NCBI GenBank assembly: GCA_964528595.1
Contig: CAZGTM010000004.1
Coordinates: 1-64,000 of the forward strand
Direction of reading: 5' to 3'
DNA: 64,000 bases
Origin: CAYFKJ01 sp964528595
Lineage (GTDB): Bacteria; Pseudomonadota; Alphaproteobacteria; UBA2966
The translations under genes were made by a program, and so were the position numbers. Shown here one piece after another: positions 1 through 8,580 of the stretch. Every line of letters starts with the position of its first letter. The stretch's first letter is position 1. The notes under the pieces are model-generated. The model searched no databases and had not been told where the DNA came from. It worked only from the letters and a program-made list of their open reading frames with translations.

Positions 1-59
1 GGTCGGGTTCGCCTACGATTTGCTACGATACGAATACTATCTGGGAAATATCGGTAAAC

Positions 60-611
60 ATGACCTCATCCATTACCCTTCGCATCCGCCTCGCTGACAT
101 TGAGCCAGAGATCTGGCGGCAGGTTACAGTCCCCACCGATTTCACCCTGGCAGGCCTGCATTTTGTCATCCAGGCCGTTATGGGCTGGGAGGATGAGCAT
201 CTTCATCTCTTTATCATCGATGGCAAACGCTATGGCGTCCCTGATGACGCCTCTGGTGGGCGTCCGATTTCAGAAGAAGCCGATGTGCGCCTTTCCCATG
301 TTCTGATGGAAGGTCATAGCTTCCTCTATGTTTATGACTTTGGCGACGATTGGCGACATGAAATCGCCGTCGAAAGCATGAGAGACGAGCCATCCTCTTT
401 GTGCTGCCTGGACGGCAAGCGTGCCTGCCCACCAGAAGACAGCGGTGGCCCCTACGCCTATCCTGACCTGGTGGAGGCCGTTCGTTCGCCAAAATCCGCC
501 GATCCGGAGTTTCTGGACTGGGTCGGAGATTTTGATCCCGAACGGTTTGATCTGGAACTTGCAAACAAGCGCCTGCAAGCCCTGACCAAATCTTCCTCCA
601 CCCTGCATTAG
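60..611 (+). CDS. Plasmid pRiA4b ORF-3-like family protein
   Basis: A 183-residue protein of the pRiA4b ORF-3-like family, named from a Rhizobium plasmid and often found near mobile DNA. Its biochemical role is unknown. Visible family features are the N-terminal segment on substrate-like strands (LRIRLADIEPEIWRQV), the central YDFGDDWRHEI block at about residues 92-102, and the later PPEDSGGPYAYPDLVEA block at about residues 125-141. The protein is acidic and full length for the family. It converges on the phage capsid gene with a 2-bp gap between stop codons, so both probably belong to one acquired segment. Family call is firm; function is not. Confidence 0.85.
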   Translation: MTSSITLRIRLADIEPEIWRQVTVPTDFTLAGLHFVIQAVMGWEDEHLHLFIIDGKRYGVPDDASGGRPISEEADVRLSHVLMEGHSFLYVYDFGDDWRHEIAVESMRDEPSSLCCLDGKRACPPEDSGGPYAYPDLVEAVRSPKSADPEFLDWVGDFDPERFDLELANKRLQALTKSSSTLH

Positions 612-613
612 GA

Positions 614-1630
614 TCAGGTGCGTTTGCCCTTCATCAGCACACGCGGACGGGTGCAGATCGGCAGCGGGTTGGATTGGGCATGCAAGGCCACCCACCGACC
701 AAACTGGGTGTCGGGGGCCTGTTTGGCATAACGGGGCAAACCGATCGTATTGACCGTTTCGACAAAATCCGCCGGTGCGTTGTATTGGCGGAACAGCCCG
801 GGCACGCCCACGGGGAAGAAATGCGCCTTGTTGGTGTCGGTAAAATCAACCGAGCCAACCCGGCCCCGATATTCCTCAAAGACGATACCCGCATATTCAA
901 ACGAGCCGCGTGCCTGACCTTCGCGAAGGAACAGGCCGTCCAGATAGCGATCGTAGGCGGCGGCCACTTCACCATGGGTCACCAGGTCGTCAAAGAAGGC
1001 GGATCCGCAGATGGCGTGGATGTGGTCATAGGGCGTTGCGCCCAGCTCATCCTCGATCTTGCGTTTGACGTCATGGCACTTCTTCTTGACCGCGCCTGCC
1101 GCTGGCGTGGCGTTATCCAGATCGAAGTCGACCTCTGTCTGCTGGGTGACCCCGAATTCCTGAAACAGGTCATAAAGAACGGAGGTGCCGTCAGCATCAA
1201 GGATTTGGCCCTTGATGGCACCGATGCGCAGATGCTCCAGCGTCGCATCGAGCTTGCGCGCCATTTCTTCCAGGCGATCATTCATCACCTGCTGAACCCC
1301 TTCGAGCTGACTGTCGGAGCCGAAGGCGCGCAGGTTCTGAACCTCATCGGCCAAAATGGTGTCCTCAAGAGCAATATGGGGCACCGTCAAGGACCGGGCC
1401 TTGCGCTTGTTGTGTGCGTTCTGCACGGCGGGCGCGCCACGCGCGGTGGTTTCCACCAGGGTGAGCGAACCTTCCTTTTCTTCCACAAGAACCGAGGTGG
1501 TCGCCACGCCCTGTTCACGGAACAGACCCAGCTGCCCCACGCGGCCTGGCAGAAAGGGGATCTTGTTGATGGAGTCCGTCAGGGACACCATCGAGAATGC
1601 GTTGGAATTGAAAACGTCGAGTGCGGGCAT
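614..1630 (-). CDS. Phage major capsid protein, lambda gpE type
   Basis: A 338-residue protein resembling the major capsid protein E family (lambda gpE is about 341 residues), which forms the icosahedral head shell. The N-terminus (FNSNAFSMVSLTDSINKIPF) and the C-terminal part with VGVPGLFRQYNAPADF and a run on mitochondrial-style IGLPRYAKQAPD are typical. The ATG at 1628-1630 is preceded by a good GGAGAGG ribosome site. Directly upstream lies a truncated decoration-protein gene, which is the usual gpD-gpE order. No portal, terminase, protease or tail gene is in the window, so this is a prophage remnant or the edge of a prophage lying to the left. The reading frame itself is intact. Confidence 0.85.
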   Translation of the reverse strand: MPALDVFNSNAFSMVSLTDSINKIPFLPGRVGQLGLFREQGVATTSVLVEEKEGSLTLVETTARGAPAVQNAHNKRKARSLTVPHIALEDTILADEVQNLRAFGSDSQLEGVQQVMNDRLEEMARKLDATLEHLRIGAIKGQILDADGTSVLYDLFQEFGVTQQTEVDFDLDNATPAAGAVKKKCHDVKRKIEDELGATPYDHIHAICGSAFFDDLVTHGEVAAAYDRYLDGLFLREGQARGSFEYAGIVFEEYRGRVGSVDFTDTNKAHFFPVGVPGLFRQYNAPADFVETVNTIGLPRYAKQAPDTQFGRWVALHAQSNPLPICTRPRVLMKGKRT

Positions 1631-1639
1631 TGGCCTCTC

Positions 1640-1867
1640 CTATCGAACAATAATGGTGGCAGCGGCCAACTGATCGATGGCCGTTTGTTTCTGGGGATCG
1701 GTGATGCCGCCCGGCCAGATCACTTCGCCGCCGTGAACTTCAGCAAGCCGGGAAACGATGATCCCGGGCGCATCGCCGCCGGAGGCGTCGACCGCATCGA
1801 ACAACACGGCGACGGCAACCTCTGCGCCACTGGTCGCTACGGGATCGATTTCCCGGTATTTGCCGGT
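1640..1867 (-). pseudogene. Truncated phage head decoration protein (gpD-like)
   Basis: Reading the minus strand from an in-frame stop at 1868-1870 down to the TAG at 1640-1642 gives 75 residues beginning TGKYREIDPVATSG and ending QLAAATIIVR. They include GGDAPGIIVSRLAEVHGGEV and WPGGITDPQKQTAI. This matches the C-terminal two thirds of lambda gpD-like head decoration proteins, which stabilise the capsid and are about 110-120 residues long. No start codon or N-terminal third remains. Beyond 1870 the frame is unrelated and interrupted. The stop lies 9 bp before the gpE-like start, as in phage operons. The break marks the right edge of the phage remnant, next to the dsbB-like gene. Confidence 0.75.
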
Positions 1868-1957
1868 TTAACTGAAACGCCTCGTCTCATATTTTCCATA
1901 CAGCCAAGCCTGTCAAAACGCTTTTCGAATAATGGGAACCGCGCTATACCGCCCGGC

Positions 1958-2482
1958 ATGGAATTTCTCGAAAAAACCATTGCCTGGCTGCTCACCCCAG
2001 TTGGCGCGTTATGCGCCGTGGTCGCGGCCAGCGTCGTCGCCCTGGGCGGCGCCCTGGCGTCCCAGTACTTCGGTGGACTGGCGCCCTGTATCCTGTGCCT
2101 ATATCAGCGCGTCCCCTATGCCGTCGTCATCGCGCTCGGCCTCCTGGCCTGGTTCATGCCCCGTTATGCGGGCTGGGCGCTGGGGCTAGCCGCGTTGGCC
2201 TTCATAACGGGCGGGGGTATCGCCGTTTTCCATGTCGGGGTGGAGCAGCATTGGTGGGAGGGTACGCAGTCCTGCACCGGCGACAGTTCCGCAGTCTCGT
2301 CCGTCGACGCCTTGAGGGCCCAGATCATGAACGCCCCGGTCGTCAAATGCGATGAGGTACAGTGGTCGCTGTTCGGCGTTTCGATGGCCGGTTACAATGT
2401 CCTTACGTCGGCGATCCTGGCGGTTTTCTCGCTGCTGGCCGCCGCGCGCACCCGAGCGCACAGCGAACTGCCTCAGGCATAA
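1958..2482 (+). CDS. dsbB: Disulfide bond formation protein DsbB family
   Basis: A 174-residue inner-membrane protein of the DsbB family, which reoxidises a DsbA-like thiol oxidase and passes electrons to quinone. Four hydrophobic segments are visible (about residues 9-32, 47-66, 70-92 and 139-162). The first periplasmic pair is C44-x-x-C47 (PCILCLYQR). The second pair is C106 and C131 in the loop between TM3 and TM4. The ATG at 1958 is chosen because translation in the same frame further upstream is only antisense to the capsid gene. It is followed 9 bp later by coq7, whose product makes the quinone that DsbB uses; the two are probably co-transcribed. Confidence 0.9.
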   Translation: MEFLEKTIAWLLTPVGALCAVVAASVVALGGALASQYFGGLAPCILCLYQRVPYAVVIALGLLAWFMPRYAGWALGLAALAFITGGGIAVFHVGVEQHWWEGTQSCTGDSSAVSSVDALRAQIMNAPVVKCDEVQWSLFGVSMAGYNVLTSAILAVFSLLAAARTRAHSELPQA

Positions 2483-2491
2483 GGAGCAAGC

Positions 2492-3052
2492 ATGAGCCGG
2501 CCAAAACGAACGGCGGAAGGACGGCAGCCCGGCGATCTGACCAAAGATCAGCTGATCGAGCGCATCATCCGCGTCGACCACGCCGGTGAATACGGCGCGG
2601 TGCGCATCTACCAGGGCCAGATGGCGGTGCTGGGTAGAGGCGCGTCGGGGCCGGCGTTAAAACGCATGGCCGATCAGGAAAAAGAACACCTTGAAAGATT
2701 TGAAAACCTCACGATCGAGCGCCGCGTGCGCCCCACCATCCTGACGCCGCTATGGCATGCCGCCGGTTTCGCGCTCGGCGCCGGCACGGCCCTGATGGGG
2801 GAGAAAGCGGCCATGGCCTGCACCCAGGCGATCGAGGAAGTTATCGACGAGCATTATGCCGGCCAGGCCGAGGAATTGGGCGATGACGAAGCCGAATTGC
2901 GGGACACCATTGAGGCGTTCCGCGCCGACGAGATCGAGCACCGCGATGCCGCCGTTGCCGCGGGCGCCGAAGAAGCCGTTGGCCACGAAGTTCTAACCGG
3001 CGCCATCAAAGCCGGCTCCCGTCTCGCCATCTGGCTGTCGGAGCGTATCTGA
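2492..3052 (+). CDS. coq7: Demethoxyubiquinone hydroxylase family protein Coq7
   Basis: A 186-residue carboxylate-bridged di-iron hydroxylase that catalyses the penultimate ring hydroxylation in ubiquinone synthesis. The iron ligands fit the family: E33 (VDHAGEYGA), E63 and H66 (DQEKEHLERF), E115 or E116 (AIEEVIDEHY), and E147 and H150 (DEIEHRD). Length is standard for bacterial and mitochondrial Coq7 cores. It starts 9 bp after the dsbB-like stop with an AAGGAG ribosome site. Some bacteria use UbiF or UbiM instead; a Coq7 type is common in alphaproteobacteria. Confidence 0.93.
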   Translation: MSRPKRTAEGRQPGDLTKDQLIERIIRVDHAGEYGAVRIYQGQMAVLGRGASGPALKRMADQEKEHLERFENLTIERRVRPTILTPLWHAAGFALGAGTALMGEKAAMACTQAIEEVIDEHYAGQAEELGDDEAELRDTIEAFRADEIEHRDAAVAAGAEEAVGHEVLTGAIKAGSRLAIWLSERI

Positions 3053-3071
3053 GAAATCGATTGGGGGAGAC

Positions 3072-4124
3072 ATGGCTGAGAACAAGGCCGTAATCGTCGG
3101 CGCGTTGGGCGTCATCGGACGCAATCTACTGAAGTTTCTCGGCGACGATCCGGCGTGGGATCTTGTCGGCCTTTCCCGGCGGGCGCCGGATTTCGACACC
3201 GACGCCGAGTTCATATCCGTCGATCTGCTGGACCGTGCGGACGCGGACGCCAAACTTTCCCACCTGACGGATGTCACCCACATTTTCTACTGCGCCTTCC
3301 AGGCCCGCGACACCTGGGCGGAGCACGGCGCGCCCAACCTGGCCATGCTGGTGAATTCCGTGGAGCCCATCGAGGCGGCCTCCCCCGGAATGCGGCATGT
3401 CAATCTGATCGAGGGCAACAAGATCTACGGCAGCCACCTCGGCCCCTTCAAGACGCCGGCGCGGGAGGACGATCCGCCTCACATGCTGCCGAATTTCTAT
3501 TGGGATCAGGAGCGCTGGCTGGAGAACCGGCAGAAAGGCAAGTCCTGGACTTGGTCGGCGTTGCGGCCCCAGACCGTCTGCGGCTTTGCCGTCGGCAATC
3601 CAATGAACATCACGACCGCCATCGCCGTTTACGCTTCGATCTCCAAGGAACTGGGACTGCCCCTGCGCTTTCCCGGCAAACCCGGCGCTTATCGTGCGGT
3701 TTATCAGGTGGCGGACGCCGAAATCCTCAACAAAGCCATGAAATGGTGCGCCACCTCCGACAACGCCGCCAACGAAGTGTTCAACATCACCAACAGCGAC
3801 TTCTTCCGCTGGTGCAACGTCTGGCCGCGCTTTGCCAAGTTTTTCGGTTTGGAACTGGGTGATGTGCAGACCATCTCGCTGACCGATTTCATGGCCGACA
3901 AAGGCCAGCTGTGGGACGACATGACAGCGCGCTATGGCCTGCAGAAAATCGATTACCAGGATCTGGTGGCGTGGCCCTTCGCGGACTATGTCTTCGGAAC
4001 GGATTGGGACGTCATGACGGACACCCTAAAGATCCGTCAGACCGGCTTCCACGACTGCGTCCGCTCGGAGGAAATGTTCCTGCGCATTTTCCAGGAATTC
4101 CGCGACATGAAAGTCATCCCCTGA
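3072..4124 (+). CDS. PRISE-type short-chain dehydrogenase/reductase
   Basis: A 350-residue NAD(P)-dependent oxidoreductase of the atypical SDR group that includes plant progesterone 5-beta-reductase and iridoid synthase (PRISE). The Rossmann glycines are G10, G13 and G16 (VGALGVIG). The two residues typical of PRISE catalysis are both present: K117 in GNKIYGSHLGP and Y143 in NFYWDQERW. PRISE enzymes reduce activated C=C bonds of enones; the substrate here is unknown. It lies 19 bp after coq7 and 10 bp before a beta-hydroxyacid dehydrogenase gene, so a four- to five-gene operon is likely. Confidence 0.85.
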   Translation: MAENKAVIVGALGVIGRNLLKFLGDDPAWDLVGLSRRAPDFDTDAEFISVDLLDRADADAKLSHLTDVTHIFYCAFQARDTWAEHGAPNLAMLVNSVEPIEAASPGMRHVNLIEGNKIYGSHLGPFKTPAREDDPPHMLPNFYWDQERWLENRQKGKSWTWSALRPQTVCGFAVGNPMNITTAIAVYASISKELGLPLRFPGKPGAYRAVYQVADAEILNKAMKWCATSDNAANEVFNITNSDFFRWCNVWPRFAKFFGLELGDVQTISLTDFMADKGQLWDDMTARYGLQKIDYQDLVAWPFADYVFGTDWDVMTDTLKIRQTGFHDCVRSEEMFLRIFQEFRDMKVIP

Positions 4125-4134
4125 GGAAATTGCG

Positions 4135-5013
4135 ATGAACGACACGACCAAACCAAGGATCGGATATATCGGGCTCGGCAACATGGGCAAGCCGATGGCG
4201 CTGAGGTTCGCACAAGAGGGCTATCACCTCACGACCTGGGCGCGCAAACCGGACGCCGCGGCCGATCTCGCTGCGGCGGGAGCCTCGGTTGCCCCGTCAC
4301 CCGCCGAGGTCGCCGCCGCCAGCGACTTTGTCTTCACTTGCGTCACAGACACCTCTGCCATCCGGGAGCTGGTCTTCGGGCCAAACGGAATCGCAGAGGG
4401 TGGAGCATCCGGCAAGATCCTGGTCGACATGTCGAGCATCGAACCCGCCGCTACGGCGGAGATGTCGGCCCGCCTCAAGGATCAGACCGGCATGGGCTGG
4501 ATCGATGCGCCGGTGTCGGGCGGGCCGGCGGCCTGCACCGCCGGCACCCTCACCGTCATGGCGGGCGGCGATAACGAGGACTTCAAATTGGCCGAACCGG
4601 TCATCCGCGAACTGGCCGGACGCTTGACGTGGATGGGCCCGAGCGGCGCCGGGCAGGCCACCAAGCTTGTCAACCAAACCCTGGTCGGCGGCGGCTTGGC
4701 GCTTGTGTCGGAAGCGGTGAAATTCGCCCAGGACGCCGGCGTCGACGCGGCGCGTCTACCCGAGGCGCTGTCGGGTGGCCGGGCCGACAGCGCGGTGCTG
4801 CAGGAATGGGCGCCGCGCATGGTGGCCGAAGACTACGCGCCCACTGGCACTGTCGACATCATCCTGAAGGATCTGAACGTGGTGGCCGACGTCGCCGGCA
4901 AAAATGGCACGCCGATGCCGCTCACCTCCGCTGCCGGCGTCTCATTCCGCACGGCAAACCGGCGCGGCTTAGGCCAAATGGACGTCTGCGCGGTAAAGAA
5001 AATTCTGGACTGA
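4135..5013 (+). CDS. NAD(P)-dependent beta-hydroxyacid dehydrogenase
   Basis: A 292-residue member of the 3-hydroxyisobutyrate / tartronate semialdehyde / glyoxylate reductase family. Signatures in order are the nucleotide-binding IGLGNMGKP (residues 12-20), the substrate-binding DAPVSGG (124-130), the catalytic K177 in GAGQATKLVNQ, and the C-terminal KDLNVVAD helix. Length is standard. The family members differ in substrate and cannot be told apart by eye. It follows the PRISE-type gene by 10 bp and is probably in the same transcript. Confidence 0.88.
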   Translation: MNDTTKPRIGYIGLGNMGKPMALRFAQEGYHLTTWARKPDAAADLAAAGASVAPSPAEVAAASDFVFTCVTDTSAIRELVFGPNGIAEGGASGKILVDMSSIEPAATAEMSARLKDQTGMGWIDAPVSGGPAACTAGTLTVMAGGDNEDFKLAEPVIRELAGRLTWMGPSGAGQATKLVNQTLVGGGLALVSEAVKFAQDAGVDAARLPEALSGGRADSAVLQEWAPRMVAEDYAPTGTVDIILKDLNVVADVAGKNGTPMPLTSAAGVSFRTANRRGLGQMDVCAVKKILD

Positions 5014-5023
5014 CGAGCTAGGC

Positions 5024-5569
5024 CTATGGCTCCAGTGGCGTGTCCCAGTAAAGATAGTCGTTCCAGCTTTCGTGCAGGTGGTTGGGCGGGAAGGCCCGAC
5101 CCCGGTCCTGCAGGTCGTAGACCGTCGGTTCGAACGGCCAGACGTGGGGCAGCATCTTGGCTTCCTTGGGCATGCGCCCGCCCTTTCTGAGATTGCACGG
5201 CGAGCAGGCCGCCACCACGTTCTGCCAGGTCGTCTGTCCGCCCAGCGAACGTGGAATGAGATGGTCGAACGTCAGATCTTCGGGTGAGCCGCAGTACTGA
5301 CACTGGAAAGCGTCACGCAGGAACAGATTGAACCGCGTAAACGCCGGCTTACGCGCGGGCTTCACGTACTTCTTCAGCGAAACCACGCTGGGCAGCCGCA
5401 TCTGGAAACTGGGCGAGTGGATCGTGGTTTCGTATTCGGAAACGATGTTGACGCGGTCGAGAAAAACCGCTTTCACCGAGTCCTGCCAGGCCAGCAGAGA
5501 CAACGGAAAGTAACTGAGCGGCCGGTAATCGGCGTTCAAGACCAGGGCGGGACAACTCTCAGGCGACAC
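5024..5569 (-). CDS. HNH endonuclease family protein
   Basis: An HNH-fold protein of about 181 residues, common as a single chromosomal copy in alphaproteobacteria. The beta-beta-alpha metal core is visible: CQYCG, then TFDHLIPRSLGG, WQNVVAACSPCN and RKGGR, giving two CxxC zinc pairs around the HNH residues. The start is uncertain. A GTG at 5567-5569 has a GGGGG ribosome site and gives the usual N-terminus just before PALVLNADYRPLSYFPL. An ATG at 5638 would add 23 residues with no family resemblance. Its cellular role is not established; it converges on the dehydrogenase gene. Confidence 0.85.
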   Translation of the reverse strand: MSPESCPALVLNADYRPLSYFPLSLLAWQDSVKAVFLDRVNIVSEYETTIHSPSFQMRLPSVVSLKKYVKPARKPAFTRFNLFLRDAFQCQYCGSPEDLTFDHLIPRSLGGQTTWQNVVAACSPCNLRKGGRMPKEAKMLPHVWPFEPTVYDLQDRGRAFPPNHLHESWNDYLYWDTPLEP

Positions 5570-5811
5570 ATCAACCCCCGTGCTATGAGCTAGTTGATTC
5601 CATTGTGGCAAGACCCGTAGAAGATTACCACCCCCCAATTACCAGATCATGTGTGCGATTGTTTTCCGATCTACATAATATGGATTTGAGGCGTCCGGCC
5701 TATCGACTCTCCGCACCGATCCAATGACGCTGACGTGAGTGGTTTTGAGTTTTCGCAGCTCTAGGCGTCGATGAGACTGGTATGCGAAATCTTACTCAGG
5801 AGATGTGCACG

Positions 5812-7212
5812 ATGATGCGGTCGTCGTATTTCGCCTTTCTGGTCGCGATGATACTGCCTGTCCTGGCCGGCCAGGCCGCGCTGGCGCAAGGCGCCGAAGC
5901 GGAAAATGAACGCATCGGGGTCATGTCCGAGGCAGAAAGCCTGGCTCGCCAGTTGTTCGTTCAGCTTCAACCGCTCCGTGAAACGGCGCTCAGGCGGATC
6001 GTCGAGCGGGGGAAGACCGACGTTGTACCGGCTTTGATTCAAGCCTTACGATTTGCCGGCGGCAGCGAGGAAATAGCCCGCGCCTTGAACGCGCTGACCG
6101 GCGCCGGTGTCGGGCCGAGTTGGAACGATTGGATGCTGTGGCAGGAGGCGCACCCTGAGGTGACGCCTTTCGACAGCTTCGACCGCTACAAGGCCGACCT
6201 GATGGCCGGTATTGATCCGAATTTCCGCCACTTCCTCAAGCGTGGTGTGAGCCACGAAATTCGCCTTGAGGAAATCGTTTGGGGCGGCGTTTCCAAGGAC
6301 GGCATACCCGCGCTGGTCAATCCGAAGCACATCGCGCCGAAGGAAGCGACATACCTCGAACCAGACGAACTCGTCTTCGGCGTTTCAATCAACGGCGACG
6401 TCCGGGCCTACCCGCTGCGCATCATGGACTGGCACGAGATGTTCAACGACGTCGTGGGCGGCAAGCCGGTGGCGCTGGCTTACTGCACGCTGTGCGGCTC
6501 GGGCATCTTGTTCGACACCCTGGCAGAGGGGCGTGCCGAGCCCTTCGTCTTCGGCTCGTCGGGGTTCCTCTACCGGTCCAACAAGCTGATGTACGACAAG
6601 GCGACAAACTCGCTGTGGAACCAGTTCACCGGGCGGCCGGTGGTGGGCGCGTTGACGGGCTCGGGCATCGAGCTTCGCATTCTTCCTGTCGCCATTACGA
6701 CATGGAAGGATTGGCTGGCAAGGAATCCGGACACCAGGGTTCTGTCGATCGACACCGGCTACAATCGCGACTATTCGCCGGGCAAACCGTACGGAGAATA
6801 TTTCGCCAGCAAGGACCTCATGTTTCCGGCCCGGGTTCGGGATGAACGGCTGAAGCCCAAGGATTACGTCTTCGCGGTGCGCACGGTCGGCGCCGAAAAA
6901 GCTTGGCCGCTCGCCGCCTTTTCGAAATCGCGGGTGATCAATGACGAGATCGGCGATATCGACGTCGTCCTAGTCGGTGATACAACCAGCCGGACTGTCC
7001 GAGCCTATCGGGCGGAGGGCCGCGACTTCAGACCGGATCCGGACAATGCCGCCAAGCTGATCGACGACGACGGCGTGTGGGCGATCGAAGAACACAATCT
7101 GGTCGGTCCGGATGGGCGCAAGCTTGCCCGCCTGGCCGGCCACATCGCCTATTGGTTCGCCTGGCAGGGATATAAACCGGCCGCCGAACTGGCGACGGAA
7201 GGCAAACCCTAA
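5812..7212 (+). CDS. DUF3179 domain-containing exported protein
   Basis: A protein of about 466 residues with an N-terminal signal peptide (MMRSSYFAFLVAMILPVLAG, cleavage after AQA or AQG) and a DUF3179 domain over roughly the last 330 residues. The family hallmark YCTLCGSGILFDT is near residue 224, with downstream FGSSGFLYRSNKLMYD and SLWNQFTGRPVVG. The domain's function is unknown; the paired cysteines suggest a metal or redox role outside the cytoplasm, which is inference. The start at 5812 follows an AGGAG site at good spacing; an upstream ATG at 5782 lacks one. It stands alone, about 100 bp before the next gene. Confidence 0.85.
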   Translation: MMRSSYFAFLVAMILPVLAGQAALAQGAEAENERIGVMSEAESLARQLFVQLQPLRETALRRIVERGKTDVVPALIQALRFAGGSEEIARALNALTGAGVGPSWNDWMLWQEAHPEVTPFDSFDRYKADLMAGIDPNFRHFLKRGVSHEIRLEEIVWGGVSKDGIPALVNPKHIAPKEATYLEPDELVFGVSINGDVRAYPLRIMDWHEMFNDVVGGKPVALAYCTLCGSGILFDTLAEGRAEPFVFGSSGFLYRSNKLMYDKATNSLWNQFTGRPVVGALTGSGIELRILPVAITTWKDWLARNPDTRVLSIDTGYNRDYSPGKPYGEYFASKDLMFPARVRDERLKPKDYVFAVRTVGAEKAWPLAAFSKSRVINDEIGDIDVVLVGDTTSRTVRAYRAEGRDFRPDPDNAAKLIDDDGVWAIEEHNLVGPDGRKLARLAGHIAYWFAWQGYKPAAELATEGKP

Positions 7213-7309
7213 GCCGGTTAATCCCGCCTTGGCCCCATACCGCCCGAGGGGCTATGCTGCGGGCCGAATTTCAGCCCGCCTTATGCCCATCCCAAACTGG
7301 TTGACGACA

Positions 7310-8533
7310 ATGCCTGGACCCCTTTCCCACCTGCGCGTGCTCGATGTGTCCCGTATCCTGGCGGGGCCCTCGGCCACACAGATGCTCTCCGATCTCGGCG
7401 CCGAGGTCATCAAGATCGAGCGCCCCGACGCCGGCGATGACACCCGCCACTGGGGACCGCCGTACCTCAAGGACAGGGACGGCAACGATACCGCGGATTC
7501 GACCTACTACCTCTCGATCAACCGGGGCAAGCGGTCCGTCACGGTCGATATCTCCAAGCCCGAAGGCCAGAAGATCGTCAGGGATGTGGCGGCCAAATCC
7601 GACATCTTCGTCGAAAACTACAAGGTCGGCGGCCTGGCGAAATACGGCCTCGCTTACGACGACCTGAAGACCATCAATCCCTCGCTGATCTACTGTTCCA
7701 TCACCGGCTTCGGCCAGGACGGACCTTACGCCGCGCGCGCCGGCTACGATTATATGATCCAGGCCATGGGCGGCATGATGAGCATTACCGGCGAGGCGGA
7801 CGGACGTCCCGGCGGCGGGCCGATGCGGGTCGGCATCGCCATCGCCGATCTGACCACCGGTCTTTATTCCACCGTCGCCATTCTGGCGGCCGTGGCTCAC
7901 CGCGAGCGCACCGGAGAGGGCCAGTACATCGACATGGCGCTGCTGGACTGCGCCACCGCCATCCTCACCAATCAGGGCCTGAACTATCTCAATACCGGCA
8001 CGCCGCCCGGCCGGGTCGGCAACCGCCATCCCAATGTCGTGCCCTACCAGCCCTTCCCCTCGGCGGACGGGCACGTCGTCATCGCCGTGGGCAACGACGG
8101 TCAGTTCGGCCGCTTGTGCGGCGTTCTCGGGCTGCCCGACCTGGCCGAGGACGAACGCTTTGCCACCAACAGCGCCCGCGTGACGCACCAGCCGGAACTG
8201 GCGGACCTGTTGGCGGTGCCGGTGAAGGAAAAGACCACGGCGGCGTGGCTGGAGATCCTCGAGGCCGAAGGCGTGCCGTGCGGTCCGATCAATTCCATCG
8301 AGGACGTCTTCAACGATCCCCAGATCAAACACCGCGGCATGGTGGTGGAACAGGAGCATGTCCTGGCCGGCGCCATGCCGATGATCGCCAGCCCCATCAA
8401 CCTCTCGGCCACGCCGGTCGACTACCAGGGCGCGCCGCCGACGCTGGGCCAGCACACCGACGACGTCCTGGCCGAGGTGCTGGAACTGAGCGCCGACGAA
8501 ATCGCCGAACTCCGCACCACCGGCGTGCTCTAA
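7310..8533 (+). CDS. CaiB/BaiF (family III) CoA-transferase
   Basis: A 407-residue family III CoA-transferase, which moves CoA between carboxylic acids by a ping-pong route through an aspartyl-CoA anhydride. N-terminal features are LRVLDVSRILAGP (residues 8-20) and LGAEVIKIERP (29-39). D180, in GIAIADLTTG, is the expected catalytic aspartate. GEGQYIDMALLD and HPNVVPYQPF follow. Substrate cannot be told from sequence. The start is chosen at MPGPLSHLR, the usual N-terminus of this family; an in-frame ATG at 7283 would add nine residues. The gene ends just before a pair of hairpins at 8535-8580. Confidence 0.9.
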   Translation: MPGPLSHLRVLDVSRILAGPSATQMLSDLGAEVIKIERPDAGDDTRHWGPPYLKDRDGNDTADSTYYLSINRGKRSVTVDISKPEGQKIVRDVAAKSDIFVENYKVGGLAKYGLAYDDLKTINPSLIYCSITGFGQDGPYAARAGYDYMIQAMGGMMSITGEADGRPGGGPMRVGIAIADLTTGLYSTVAILAAVAHRERTGEGQYIDMALLDCATAILTNQGLNYLNTGTPPGRVGNRHPNVVPYQPFPSADGHVVIAVGNDGQFGRLCGVLGLPDLAEDERFATNSARVTHQPELADLLAVPVKEKTTAAWLEILEAEGVPCGPINSIEDVFNDPQIKHRGMVVEQEHVLAGAMPMIASPINLSATPVDYQGAPPTLGQHTDDVLAEVLELSADEIAELRTTGVL

Positions 8534-8534
8534 A

Positions 8535-8580
8535 TTAATTGGTGCCTGACACCAATTAAGAAAGGTTAAGGGTCTGACCC
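8535..8580. repeat. Paired palindromes between convergent genes
   Basis: A perfect 10-bp inverted repeat (TTAATTGGTG, loop CCTGA, CACCAATTAA; 8535-8559) is followed by a second short palindrome GGGTCTGACCC at 8570-8580. They occupy the whole gap between the convergent CoA-transferase and DNA glycosylase genes. Position suggests a bidirectional terminator, although no long T run follows the first stem. The same two motif types are familiar to me as dispersed palindromic units in various genomes, so this may also be a mobile repeat copy. Confidence 0.6.

Noticed and set aside
60..1867. Complete mobile element at the left edge
   Set aside because: The pRiA4b-type and capsid genes suggest acquired DNA, but no transposase, integrase, terminal repeat or attachment site is visible in the window.
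674..1957. Long plus-strand open frame leading into the dsbB-like gene
   Set aside because: It is antisense to the capsid gene and reads as a mirror of it; only the last 174 codons, from 1958, encode a recognisable protein.
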